Source: Diphasiastrum complanatum (lineage: Eukaryota > Streptophyta > Lycopodiopsida > Lycopodiales > Lycopodiaceae). Taken from it: DNA of 64,000 nt. Shown here one piece after another: positions 24,066-35,158 of this stretch. Below the pieces are notes generated by a model. It saw only the letters and a program-made list of their open reading frames with translations. It did no database searches and was not told the origin of the DNA. Numbering within the stretch: the first letter of the stretch is position 1; each line of letters begins with the position of its first letter. Made by a program: the position numbers and the translations under genes. The stretch is from NCBI GenBank assembly GCA_029204225.1, contig CM055097.1:50810195-50874194 (forward strand). Reading direction: 5' to 3'.

Positions 24066-25046
24066 TCAAAAGAAAGTGAAACTGTGAGATAATCTATTGC
24101 ACAAATAGTTTGCACAATTGATAGCTTCACTCCAATATTCAATAGGCAAAGAAGCTTCAACTCGGATTGCTTTAGCACATTCACATAGAGATCTATTTTT
24201 CCTTTCAGCAACTCCATTTTGAGATGGAAAATAAGCACAAGAAAACTCTCTCTTTATTCCTTCACCTTCACAATATTCATGAAACTTGTTGGAGATGTAT
24301 TCACCTCCTCCATCACATCTTAAAGCTTTAACTTTGAAAGAAAATTGTTTCTCAACATAAGCTTTGAAGATTAGGAAGTGATCAAATATCATAGCTTTTG
24401 AAGAAAGTAGATACAACCAAGTATATCTTGTAAAGTCATCAATAAAGGTGACAAAACATGTTGCACCACCAATACTTTTGGAAGAAGAAAAATGTACATC
24501 CGAGTGTATAAGCTCCAAAGGATGAGTATTCTTGATAAAAGACTTATGATATGGCTTTCTATGTGATTTTGCAATAGCACAAGCCTCGCAAGGCTTGAAA
24601 TCTTTGAAAAGAGATTTTGGAAGGCCAATAGCCTTCAGTTTCTTGACCATAGAAGAGATAGATTTAAAGTTAGGATGCCACAACTCCTCCTTAGATAAAA
24701 AAGCAACTTGACAAAGGTTTGCATTCTCATAAGAACTCAACTTGAAAATCCCACCACATTTAGATCCATCAGCTAGGATCTCATCATTTTTCTTGATAAA
24801 GCAAGTATTGGAGTTGAACTTTACATCACAACCATTATCAAGCAACTTTTCCACACTAATCAAATTCATTGTAAGTTTTGGAATGAAAAGAACATTAGAA
24901 AGTGCAAGAACTTTTGAAGAAGCAAGTTTCAATGGAATGTTTCCAATTCCTTCTATAGAGCATTCAAGATCATTAGAAGTGTAAATAGATCTCTTAAGTC
25001 CTTTGTAAGGTACAATTGAGTCAAAAGACTCCTTTGAACAACACAT
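24066..25046 (-). pseudogene. Copia B protease-integrase
   Basis: It follows gag in the same frame after one stop codon. The protease tail (VLFIPKLTMNLISVEKLL), a pre-integrase region whose LWHxRLGHP has lost residues (LWHPNFKSI), and the integrase core with HSDVHF, RCDGGGEYI and AERKNRS are present. It ends after CANYLCNRL, where the element is cut off. The missing piece in the His-Cys region suggests a small in-frame deletion. Confidence 0.88.
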
Positions 25047-25070
25047 ATGTGAAGAAGCTCCACTATCTAT

Positions 25071-26021
25071 TTACCAAGCTCCATCTTTTTTGAAAGATGA
25101 TGAAGAAAAATTGGACACCATAAGTGATCCTTCTCCATCAGTTGCAACAGAATCTTCTTCAATCTCTTTGGAGATATTTGCTTGCTTGAGTTGGTTTTTC
25201 TTCTTAAAGAAATTTGAGGCATATTGCCCTTTCTTGCCACAGAAGAAACATTTCACTTTTTTCTTCTTGGTGTTTGAAGTAGAAGGATGAGATGAATCAT
25301 CCTCTTCACCATCTTTGTCTCGATCTTTGGCTTTGTCTTTGTTGGATGCTTGAGAAAACTGGTTCTTACTCCTTCCTTTATGTTTGTCCTTGACAAAGAG
25401 GGCTTTGTCACTTCCACCATGTTCGAGTTTGTTCATCCTAGAAAGTTTGTAGCTTTGTCTAGCTTCTTCAGAAATAAGAATTCCTTGGAGAGTTTCTAGA
25501 TCAGGCAACTCCTCCTTAATGTCAAAAGATTGAACAAGATTATCATAGTCATCTTTCAAGCCATTTAGAATGACTTGTACTAGCTCATCTTGGTTAGTCA
25601 TACCAACACAAGAAAGCTCTCTATGCAAATCTTTAACTCTCAGAACATAGTTTGATGCACTCTCCTCACTTCTTTGGAAACTTTGGAAGATCTGATTCCT
25701 AAGAGTGAGTATTCTAGAAGTATTCTTTGCTTCATAGATGGACTTAAGTGCATCCCAAGCATCTTTGGATGTAGTGCAAGATCCTATTTCTCTCAAAATT
25801 TTATTAAATACATTCATCTTAATGAAATGTAGAGCGATTCTAGCTCTCTTCCTATACTTAGGAATTTCAGCCTGTGCTTGAGGCTCCTCCTCAACACCAA
25901 GCACAATGTCCATAACATCCAGGAGTATCAAAATAGACTCCATTCTGAACATCCAAATTGAGTAATTAGAAGTATTCAGTCTTTCATTTGCTTCTAGAAG
26001 GTATCCTCCTAAAGGTGCCAT
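25071..26021 (-). pseudogene. Copia B gag
   Basis: A 316-codon gag starting MAPLGGYLLEANERLN, with the UBN2-type core (KYRKRARIALHFIKMNV, SRILTLRNQI) and a zinc knuckle near residue 260. The knuckle reads CFFCGKKGQYASNF: the His is replaced by Tyr and the last Cys by Phe, so metal binding is doubtful. It ends at a stop in WxIDSG where relatives have WWIDSG. The frame continues into protease after that single stop. Confidence 0.88.
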
Positions 26022-27116
26022 TTAGATGAAGACTTCTTAGTTATTGGACTACAATATGTTTGAGCTTGTTCCAATCAGACTTAATGTTGCTGCTCTCTTT
26101 CACTATAGGTATTTTCAAGGATGTACTACCTTCCTATGTGAAACACTTGCAACTGTATTTGAGATGAACATTGTTTTAGTAATTTTGGGACAATCCCAAT
26201 CCCATTCTTTTCTTTTATGAGGTTCCATGCTCAAAATTAATTTCAATTGCACAAAATTGAAAAAGACATATGCTCGAACATAAGTTCGAACACAAGCTCC
26301 TTTGCTCGAACTTAAGTTCGAGAACACAAGCATGTAGTAGAGAAAATAGAGAGAAAAATTAATTCATTCTAAAATCAAGAAATTATCCCAATATTACTAA
26401 AACAGTGTTGATGGTTCTCAAATATTCCACAAGACAAGATTATCTAGATCAAACACAAAAAGTGGATTGAGACACTGTGGCAAGTTTGAATCCTACTTTT
26501 GGCATGTGTGAAATGCTTCATAAGAAAACACTATTGACTCTCAAAAGGCTCAAAGAGTATTCAATTATTTCAAACTTAGTCTTGATCTTCAGTTTCTTGT
26601 GTAGGATGCTCAAAACAATGGACTCAGAACAAAGCAAGGTTGAATCAAATCAAAATGCAGTCACTTGGATTTCGGACCTATCCATATCCTCTTTAAGAGC
26701 TTATAACTCTTGATAGACACATCAGATTGATTTGATTTCAATTTCTATGAAAAGTACAATCATAAGCTTTTTATCAAGCTATAACACCACTATCTAGCAT
26801 GCTAAGCATCATAGAATGATAGCAATAAATAAAAATGAGCAAAAGTACAAGAGATTAGTGTATTGGCATTAGCTCAACATGAGTTAGAGAGAGAAAGATA
26901 GAGAGATAACAAGCAAAAATTGTGTGGATCCAAAATGGCATGAGATAGCTACAAAGCTTTGGTTGAGGAGAGCTACACATATTTATGGAGTTTGAGGTAG
27001 CTCGAGGTAGAACCACATCCATCCATTTTTTTATGACATCTAAAGTGAAGACTAGATTCTATGTGACATTTGTCACATCTCATGCATGAATATCTACCTA
27101 GTGGCCTATTACATCC

Positions 27117-28184
27117 TTTAGATATTCCTACCAGAAAGTGAAAAATTATATCTATGGATTTTGTGGTCGGGCTTCCACATACAGGGAAGGCCCACGATTC
27201 GGTTTAGGTCATTGTTGACAGACTTACGAAGTTTGCTCAATTTATCCCAATGAAATCTACTGTTAAAGCTTCAGAACTAGCTCAACTGTTTGTTGAGAAG
27301 CTTTTTTGACTGTACGGGCTGCCTTGTGATATTGTCAGTGACCGTGACCCAAAATTCATTGGAAATTTCTGGCAAGCAGTATTTGAAAAGTTAAAAAGTC
27401 AAACGGAAAGGAACGATCAGATGATGGAGGATATACTTCAAGCATATGTGGGCCATTGGCAGTCTAATTGGGAACAATACCTTCCACTGATGGAATTTAC
27501 ATATAACAGTGCAAAACATTCAACGACCAAATTTAGCCCTTTGATGCTTATGTATGGTTTTCAACCTTGATCACCAATTGGTGTTGGCATGAAAAACCTA
27601 CGGGTGCAAGTCGCAGTTGATTTCCTTGTGGATGCAAACAATGTTACAGCTGGTTAAAGATAGCATAAGAAGTGCCCAGGACAGGGCAAGCCACTATGCT
27701 GATCTATCTCGGAAGCACAAGATATTTATGGTCAACGACTGGGTGTTTTTGAAAGTCCCTAGTCACTCTAGGGGCTTGAAAACTATTAAGTGTGCAAAGT
27801 TGGCGCCTAGGTATTGCGGTCCTTTTAAGGTTATGCAAATAATAAACAAGGTTGCATACAAACTAGAACTTTCAGCTAACGTTGAAATTCATCATGTTTT
27901 CCACGTTAGTTAGTTGAAACCCTCGTTGGGGGTTGGGGAGACCCAAGTCCCTGTGGAAGATCTAGTGAAACTTCTTTGTGATGAGTCCATGAGTGGACCA
28001 CCTAAACCTGAGGCGATTGTTAATAGCCAACAGAGGACTCTGCGGAGTAGACTGCTTCGGGAATTTTTAGTCAGGTGGAGGGACAAATCAGAAGAGGAGG
28101 ATACCTAAGAAACGGAGGATGATCTCTAGAAGAATTTTCCAAATTTCTCCCTACAAGGAAAAATTTAAGTTTAGGGGGAAGGAA
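27117..28184 (+). pseudogene. Gypsy integrase C-terminal part with chromodomain-like tail (copy C)
   Basis: It begins in the integrase linker (HPLDIP), then MDFVVGLP with the first catalytic Asp, VSDRDPKF with the second, and QTERNDQ with the presumed Glu. The Asp-Glu spacing is only about 22 residues because the usual stretch between LKMSTSYHPQ and the Glu is deleted, so the core is destroyed. Then [14 protein letters not shown] and a chromodomain-like end (LLREFLVRWRDKSEEEDT). There are in-frame stops near 27207, 27309 and 27570. A polypurine tract (TTTAGGGGGAAGGAA) precedes the LTR at 28185. Confidence 0.82.
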
Positions 28185-29248
28185 TGTTACATACCTATGT
28201 AACTAGTAGTACTTTAGACCCCTAATAGTCCATTTAGTATTGGGGGCTAAATGGCAAGGTACCCTTAGGATTACGGGTATGTGCCCTTGGAGAAGGGCAG
28301 ACAACTTAGTCGAAGGTAATGGAGTCACGTGACCCTTGGACAAGGGGTACTCTTAGTATTAAGGGTAGGTGTCTTAGATTAAGGTACTAATGTCCTTGGT
28401 TAAGGACAGGTAGGTGCCTATGCCTTGGATGGAGGTATGGAACCTAGAGAGGGGTTAGAAAGTCATTGGATGATTATTTTTCTAAGCTTTGGGCCTCAAC
28501 CTTGAACCATATCAGTTTATTGGTCTAGGACCAAAGTATACATGCACAACATGGGCAATGGGACCTAGTAGGAGGGCGCCCTTCTAAAGTGTCCATTGAG
28601 TTTCCAACTCCCACAAGAAAGGCATTTAAAGAGTCATAGGTTATGGAAGGAGTCTCTTGACCTTCCATAAGCCTATGGAGGCTCTTGCAGATTCTTTAAC
28701 TCCCCTAGGCTTCTCTTTCTCTCTCTCTCATTGGATGAGCATGAAAATCCATAGTGCATTGGAGGGGTTCATGGGACATCTATATGAGGGCAGTAGGGCG
28801 CCCATTGGGAGGGGGCAATCTCTCTTGTTTGCATTGCTTATGCTCTAGTGTTGCTACTAGTGTGTAGAGTGCTTTTTTGTGGTAGTATGCTTAAGATTTG
28901 GATCTTGCTTATGGTATGAGACATAAGTAGGTTTTGGATCTTGAGTATGCTATGAGGTGTTGTGGTATGCTTGTGATTTGTTTATGGTTAGCAAAGGGGT
29001 GCTAGATAGGTCTTGCTTGGAGCTTGGATCTAGCTATGGTTGGGTGGTGAATACTTGAGGCCAACTTGTTATCTATCTTTGTGTTTAAAGAGTAGGGACA
29101 CAAGTGAAGGAGAGATCCTTGGAGGCTTGCAGATCCTTACTTGCAGGTGGAGGCATCATAGCTCGGAGTTGGGGAGCATCTTGAAGCTTGGAGGACATTT
29201 GGAGGCTCTACCTTGGATTTGGATGACTCCCTCACCTCTACTTGTAAA
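28185..29248 (+). mobile_element. Gypsy LTR 1
   Basis: It starts TGTTACATACC right after a polypurine tract and ends with CTTGTAAAA just before a primer site at 29251. It serves both as the 3' end of copy C and as the 5' LTR of copy D. A CTCTCTCTCTCTC stretch near 28713 and several CCTTGG/TAAGGGTA words are shared with the LTR copies at 34108, 36815 and 42022. The expected terminal CA appears mutated. Confidence 0.82.
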
Positions 29249-29250
29249 AG

Positions 29251-29264
29251 TGGTATCAGAGCTA
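29251..29264 (+). promoter_or_regulatory. Primer binding site of Gypsy D
   Basis: TGGTATCAGAGCTAG immediately after LTR 1 is complementary to the 3' end of plant initiator tRNA-Met, the usual plant LTR primer. Confidence 0.9.
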
Positions 29265-30163
29265 GACAAAGGATGGTAGCCTTACTAACTTTCTTCAAGT
29301 TCTATTAAGATCACCAACTAAATTTGTTTTGGGAAAGATTATATGCTTTTCTAGTTGTAGGAAGCTTGTAGTTGAAGTATCCAATGAAGCTAGTTCTCTT
29401 TGGAAGAGAGTAGTGATGCCTATAGAATTGTTTAGGGGCTGATTTTTTATCATGTTAGAGAAGTTTTAAAGTGGGCTTTGGGTTTTTTAAAGTTCTGAAA
29501 AAAGATTTGTGGGATGGTTAGAGAAAGTCTTCCTCTACATAGACAAATTTTTTTTTGCAAAAAAATTGACTCTAACTTCATTAGTTACACTTTTCTACCT
29601 CCTAGTTTCATGAAAATGACAATGTAGGAAGGGAATGGTAGTGTAACTTTGTGCATAAAACAAGTTTTGAAGTTCTGTTTTTTGTCATTTTGAAATTCTT
29701 ATTTTCAAATCTGAAAATCTGAAAATCAGATCTGAAAATTGAAGTTTTTATAAAGCTTCATTAGTTACCATTTCTAGACACTAGTTTCATGGATTTGGAG
29801 ATCTAGAATAGTGAGAAATGTGAAAACTTTGGTTGCTTTTGAAATGACAAATGGAATTGGAATTGAAATGGGAACTTTATGTAAACATTAGCTTGTATTA
29901 GTTAATTAAAGTTTACATAAAGATTTGGTTTTCATTTTTGCTTTTGATTAAGGCAAATTAGCTTGTTGTTGTTTTCCTCTTAAGCTTGGATTGAGCTTGC
30001 AAATAGTAGGCTTAGATTGAGCTTACAAACAATAAGATTGAATGAATAGAAGTAAATGTTTTTTATTTGCATTGGATGTAACAATTGAAGCATTTCTATC
30101 ATTCTAATTTGAGCATTTGTTGTTGTAATATTTGCATAATAGGAAAACACACCAGCAACCCCA
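29265..30163 (+). other. Gypsy D untranslated leader
   Basis: About 900 bp between primer site and gag with no coding potential. Its last 130 bp are repeated in the detached fragment at 23563. Confidence 0.7.
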
Positions 30164-31183
30164 ATGGATCAAACCAATGAAAACCCAACATTTGATCTAT
30201 TAGACCCATGCAATGTGGCACAAGCTCTTGAACTTTTATACCAACAAATTCAAGTCCCTAATAAGCAGCTTCTTGAAACTAATCAAAGAAACCAAGACTT
30301 AGAGTCTAGGTTAGCCAATCAAAAAAAGCATGTAGTTCCACCTCCCTTAAAAGTGTTTAAGAGGGAGAAGAAAGATAGGAACTTACAAGTGATAAATTAT
30401 TGGCTAAATGTTTGTAACAAATACTTTTCCGTGAACCAAATTCCTGAATCTGAAAAGTTATCCACTGTCACCATGTTCCTTGAAGGAAGAGCCTTAGTTT
30501 GGTGGGATGACTTAGTTGCAAAGGGCAATCAACCTTGTACATGGGATGATTTTTGCAAGCCTTTTAGGGATTATTTTCTACCACTTTTAGATGACTATGA
30601 ACACTTTCAAAAGTTGAGTCATCTAACCATGAATAAAGGTTTGGAACAGTTTATTCAAGATTTTTATGAGTACCTAAATCCACTTTATAGTGACATGCCG
30701 CCTAAGGTACAAATGTAAATGCTCTTTGATGGGTTACCAAAAGATTATCAAGTGTATGTTTGTAGGAATCATCCAAAAACCCTAGAAGATGCCATTAGGA
30801 CTACAAAATACTTTGATGACACACCTAAGCCACCTAGGCTTCAACAGCCTAATGCGCAGAAAAAAGGTTTTCAATTCAACAGGAAGGATAGGGAAGTTGT
30901 TAGTGAAACACATCCCAATTCCAACAATCCTAAGAAAACCAAGAAAAAATTTAAAAACCATCAAGGTGACAATGATAAATCTGAAGCTCGTAAAAAGAAC
31001 CTGTGCTTCAAGCGCAATGGCAAGGGTCACCTTGCACGTGATTGCGTCAAAAAACAAGCTTCTACCTTAGGTAATCTATCTCAAAGTAATGAGATGTATG
31101 TATTTTTCCTTAGTTCTTTAGTCTTTGGACCTAATGACCTTAAGTGCATTAAAAGTAAAAAAATTGAACAAGGTAACCATTAA
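30164..31183 (+). pseudogene. Gypsy D gag
   Basis: MDQTNENPTFDLL starts the frame; a short coiled-coil-like segment (ELLYQQIQ...LLETNQRNQDLESRL) precedes the gag core (EGRALVWWDDLVAKG, FCKPFRDYFLPL). One stop at 30716-30718 splits it and the same frame then goes on (MLFDGLPKDYQVYV) to a zinc-knuckle region. That knuckle reads CFKRNGKGHLARDC, with the second Cys replaced by Arg. It runs into RT with protease missing. Confidence 0.88.
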
Positions 31184-33142
31184 GAATAGATATCCACTGC
31201 CGCGGATGGATGATCTAATAGACTATCTTGGTGGTGCTAGGTACTTTACCAAGATAGATCTAAGATCGGGCTACCATCAGATATGCATTAAGACAGAAAA
31301 TATACCAAAAACCGGGTTTCGAACTCGCTTTGGTCACTATGAATTTTTGGTGTTGCCTTTTGGTTTGACCAATGCACCGGCAACTTTCCAACAGATGATG
31401 AACGATTTGTTCAGGCCATATTTGGGAAGATTCATAGTGGTATTGTGAGATGATATCCTAGTGTTCAATAAGACTTTGGCAGAATATAAAGAGCATCTTA
31501 GGATCGTCTTGGACATCCTAAGAAAGGAAAAGCTCTTTGCCAAGGAGTCTAAGTGTGACTTTTTTGCTAAGGAATTGTCCTACTTGGGGCATAAGATTTC
31601 CGAACGGGACGTGGAGATTGAAGCCGATCGTATCCAGAGGATTATTGATTGGCCTATTCTTACCAAAGTTCAGAAAATCAAGTCTGTTGAATTTCACACG
31701 TGTGGACTGTCCACTACATGTACTTGTGATCTCCTAAGGTGTGTAGATGCACCAAGATCAAGACTAGATTGAGATTCAAGATCAATCTTGAATCCTATGG
31801 CAAAAACACACTACTACATGCATTCAATCACTTCCAACTCTCACTCACACGTGTGGGAAGTATTCAAAAAATAATCTAGATAAAAACAAGCTGCTCTCCT
31901 TGGGTAGAGAGAGAAAATGCATCATGAGCTCTCGGGTAGAGAGAGAAAGCTAGAAATCCAATAACTCACAAAATCCATGAAATCACCAAATCAATTGACT
32001 TCAAAATGAGGAGTACAATGATACTAGTAGGTCCACGAACTACCACTATGCTTAACTATGATTGGACCATATTTTGTCACCTCTTGATCCTATTGGATCA
32101 TTGATCTATGCACCTCTTAATTCTATTGGACTATATTCAAGCACACTTCAATTTCCTATTGGACCTCACAAGGTTCCACCTCTAAATCCTATTGGACCTC
32201 TTGGAATTCATCAAACAAAAACTCTACACTTGTCTACACTCTAATTAGCAAGTGTTTAGCCTCTTACTCTATTTTGGCTCAATACTGGCATTACAAGTGG
32301 AAATGCATAATTTGTCATCTATGCCAAATTTATTCCTATCAACATCCTACACCTAGATGCTTGATGTAAAAAACATAAGACCCCTATATCTAACATAGAT
32401 AATCTTTTTCAATTCTTCACAAAGTCTTTCTTGGGGTTTGTAGAATTTTTTTTGTCGGCATATTCCCCAATTTTCTTGATTGGCATTTTCCCTTACCCAG
32501 GCCTTGAAAGGCTATAAGAAGCTAAGCCGGAGGGCTAAGAGTCTACTAGTGGTGTGGACGAAGGATATGAATAGTTGTTTTGACTTGCTTAAAAAAAGTG
32601 TCACTTCAGCACCAATACTAATCATTGGCGATCCTAATAAGGCTTTTGTGGTTAGGACCAATACCAGTGATTATGCTATTGGAGGCGTTTTGATGCAGGA
32701 TGGACATCATGTGGCTTATGAAAATAAGAAACTCAATCCTGTTCAGTCTAGGTATTATACCTATGAGAAAAAATTGTTTGCAATTGTTCATTCCTTGAAA
32801 ATTTGGTGACATTATTTGTATGGAGCCAGATTTGAAGTTTTGACGGATCATCAGATTTTTTCTTATTTATGTGCTGCTACAAATTTGAAGGGGAGGCAAG
32901 CTAGATGGGTTGAGCTGATGCAAATATTTTACTTTTCTATACGTTATTGTAAAGGAAGTCAAAATATTCTAGCGGATGCTTTAAGTAGATTATCGGTTAT
33001 TAATCAGTTGTGCTTTACTGTTCTAGAACCGGGGTTGTTTCAGTCTCTTCAAGGATTATATCAGTCCGATCCTTTTTTTGGAAAGTATTGGCAACAAGTA
33101 CTTTCAGGGGCCGATTCAGCTTTGCAAGATTCCTCGAATTAG
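31160..33142 (+). pseudogene. Gypsy D RT and RNase H, interrupted by a solo LTR
   Basis: RT starts at [16 protein letters not shown], then [13 protein letters not shown] and [16 protein letters not shown]. The active site is broken by a stop: FIVVL, stop, DDILVF. The frame continues to TKVQKIKS at 31684, is interrupted by the solo LTR (31685-32421), then resumes with SFLG and QALKGYKKLSRRA. RNase H follows (NTSDYAIGGVLMQDG, ILADALSRL) with another stop near 32808 and ends at 33142. Confidence 0.88.
31685..32421. mobile_element. Solo LTR with 5-bp TSD (AAGTC)
   Basis: A 737-bp sequence beginning TGTTGAATTTCACACGTG and ending TTCTTCACA is flanked by AAGTC (31680-31684) and AAGTC (32422-32426). 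Removing it and one TSD copy rejoins the Gypsy RT reading frame. No internal genes are present, so it is what LTR-LTR recombination leaves. TG...CA ends and CACACGTGTG motifs resemble the Copia LTRs at 43438 and 53560. Its strand is not determined. Confidence 0.85.
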
Positions 33143-33154
33143 GAAAAGACTGAA

Positions 33155-34040
33155 ATGGAGTTTCTAATTCTAAACATGATTTTGTTTCGTAAAGGAAAGG
33201 TGTGTGTACCGAAGAATGACACTGTAAGGGCCCAAATCTTGCATGAGTGTCATGATAGTCCATGCGCAGGACATCCGTGTATACAAAGAATACTTGACTT
33301 AGTTCGAAGGCAATTTTGGTGGCCTAAGATGAAAAGTCAAGTAGAGGCCTATGTACTTAAATGTATTAAGTGCCAGTTAAATAAAGCAGAGAGGCTAAAA
33401 GCTAGTGGCCTATTCCATCCTTTAGATATTCCTACCGAAAAGTGGGAAAGGATATCGATGGATTTTGTGGTCGGGCTTCCATGTACAGGGAAGGGCCACG
33501 ATTCGGTCTGGGCCATTGTTGACAGATTTACGAAGTTTGCTCAATTTATCCCATCGAAGTTTGCTCAAGAAATGTTACAGCTGGCTAAAGATAGCATAGG
33601 AAGTCTCTAGGACAGGGAAAGGCACTATGCTGATCTATCTCGGAAGCACAAGATATTCATGGTCAACGACTGGTGTTTTTTAGAGTTCCTAGTCACTCTA
33701 GGGGCTTAGAAACTATTAAGTGTGCAAAGTTGGCGCCTAGGTATTGCGGTCCTTTTATGGTTATCCAAGTGATAAACAAGGTTGCATACAAACTAGACCT
33801 TGTAGCTAACATTGGAATTCATCATGTTTTCCACGTTAGTAAGTTCAAACCCTCGTTAGGAGTTGGGGAGACCCTGGTCCTTGTTGAAGATCTAGTGGAA
33901 CTTCTTCGTGATGAGTGGACCACCTGAACCCTAGGCGATTGTTAATAGCCGACAGAGGACTCAATGAAGTAGATTGCTTCAGGAATTTTTAGTCAGGTGG
34001 AGGGGCAAATCGGAAGAGGAAGATACATGGGAAAAGGAGA
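33155..34040 (+). pseudogene. Gypsy D integrase with core deletion and chromodomain-like tail
   Basis: The zinc-binding segment (HECHDSPCAGHP, CIKCQLNK) and the first catalytic Asp (MDFVVGLP) are followed by FIPSKFAQEMLQLAKDSIG. The stretch carrying the second Asp and the Glu is missing. After a stop near 33608 come the DNA-binding tail ([27 protein letters not shown]) and a frameshifted chromodomain-like end. The same deletion junction occurs in the copy at 35700-36145. Confidence 0.88.
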
Positions 34041-34107
34041 CGGATCTCCTGAAGAATTTTCCAAATTTTTTTTCTACAAGAAAAAATTTAAGTTTAGGGG
34101 GAAGGAA

Positions 34108-35050
34108 TGTTACATACCTATGTAACTAGTAGTACTTTAGACCCCTAATAGTCCATTTAGTGTTGGGGGCTAAATGGCAAGGTACCCTTAGGATTAAGGA
34201 TATGTGCCCTTGAATACGGACAGACAAGTGACTATACCTTAGTTGGAGGTATGGAGTCACGTGACCCTTGGATAAGGGGTACCCTTAGTATTAAGGGTAG
34301 GTGTCTTAGATTAAGGTACTAGTCTCCTTGGTAAAGGGTAGGTAGGTGTCTATGCCTTGGATGGAGGTATGGAACCTAGAGAGGTATTAGAAAGTCATTG
34401 CATGACTATTTTTCTAAACCTTGGGCCTCAACCTTGAACCATATTACTTTATTGGTCTAGGACCAAAGTATACATGCACAACTTGGGCAATCGGACCTAG
34501 TAGGAGTGCGCCCTTCTAAAGTGTCCATTGAGTTTCCAACTCCCACAAAAAAGGCATTTAAAGAATCATAGATTATGGAAGGAGTCTCTTGACATTCCAT
34601 AAGCCTATGGAGGCTCTTGGAGATTCTTTAACTCCCCTAGGCTTCTCTCTCTCTCTCAGTGGATGAGCATGGAACTCCATAGTTCATTGGAGGGATCCAT
34701 GGGCCATCTATATGAGGGTAGTAGGGTGCCCATTGGGAGGGGGGAGATCTCTCTTGTTTGCATTGCTTATGCTCTAGTGCTGCTACTAGTGTGTAGAGTG
34801 CTTTCTTGTGGTAGTATGCTTAAGGTTTGGATCTTGATTATGGTATGGGACATAAGTAGGTTTTGTTGTGGTATGGTTGTGATTTGTTTATGGTTAGCAA
34901 GGGGGGGCTAGATAGGTCTTGCTTGGAGCTAGGATCTAGCTATGGTTGGGTGGTGAATACTTGAGGCTAGTTTGTTATGTGTATAAAGAGTAGGGACATA
35001 GGTGGAGGAGAGATCCTTGAAGGCTTAAAGATCCTTACTTACAGGTGGAG
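34108..35050 (+). mobile_element. Gypsy LTR 2 (3' LTR of copy D, 3'-truncated)
   Basis: It starts TGTTACATACC after the polypurine tract and parallels LTR 1 until the word ACAGGTGGAG at about 35050, then breaks off about 110 bp before the end expected from LTR 1. It joins an inverted gag fragment. Confidence 0.85.
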
Positions 35051-35054
35051 CCAA

Positions 35055-35158
35055 GAACTTACCACTTGTAAGTTCCTATCTTTCTTCTCCCCCTATAACA
35101 ATTTTACGGGAGTTGGAACTACATGCTTCTTTTGATTGGGTAACCTAGACTCTAAGTG
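35055..35158 (-). pseudogene. Inverted Gypsy gag fragment
   Basis: The reverse complement of this 100-bp stretch matches gag codons at about 30300-30400 (and 23830-23925), including GTAGTTCCACCTCCC-like and GATAGGAACTTACAAGTG words. It joins LTR 2 to an RNase H segment in the opposite orientation. Confidence 0.82.

Larger units (their letters stand above)
24066..27115 (-). mobile_element. Ty1/Copia retrotransposon B, truncated
   Basis: On the minus strand it carries gag (26021-25071) and protease-integrase (25046-24066); RT, RNase H and the 3' LTR are missing at the left edge. To the right, a degenerate primer site (plus-strand GCTATAACACCA at 26778-26789) is followed by a probable 5' LTR of about 320 bp with a minus-strand TATA-like ATAAATATG near 26980. 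It joins Gypsy sequence at about 27117. Confidence 0.7.
28185..35050 (+). mobile_element. Chromodomain Ty3/Gypsy retrotransposon D
   Basis: 5' LTR 28185-29248, primer site 29251, gag 30164-31183, RT from about 31160, RNase H to 33142, integrase and chromodomain-like tail to about 34040, polypurine tract about 34091-34107, 3' LTR from 34108. Protease and the N-terminal part of RT are deleted between gag and RT, and the integrase core is deleted. A 737-bp solo LTR is inserted in RT. It could not move by itself. Confidence 0.85.
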
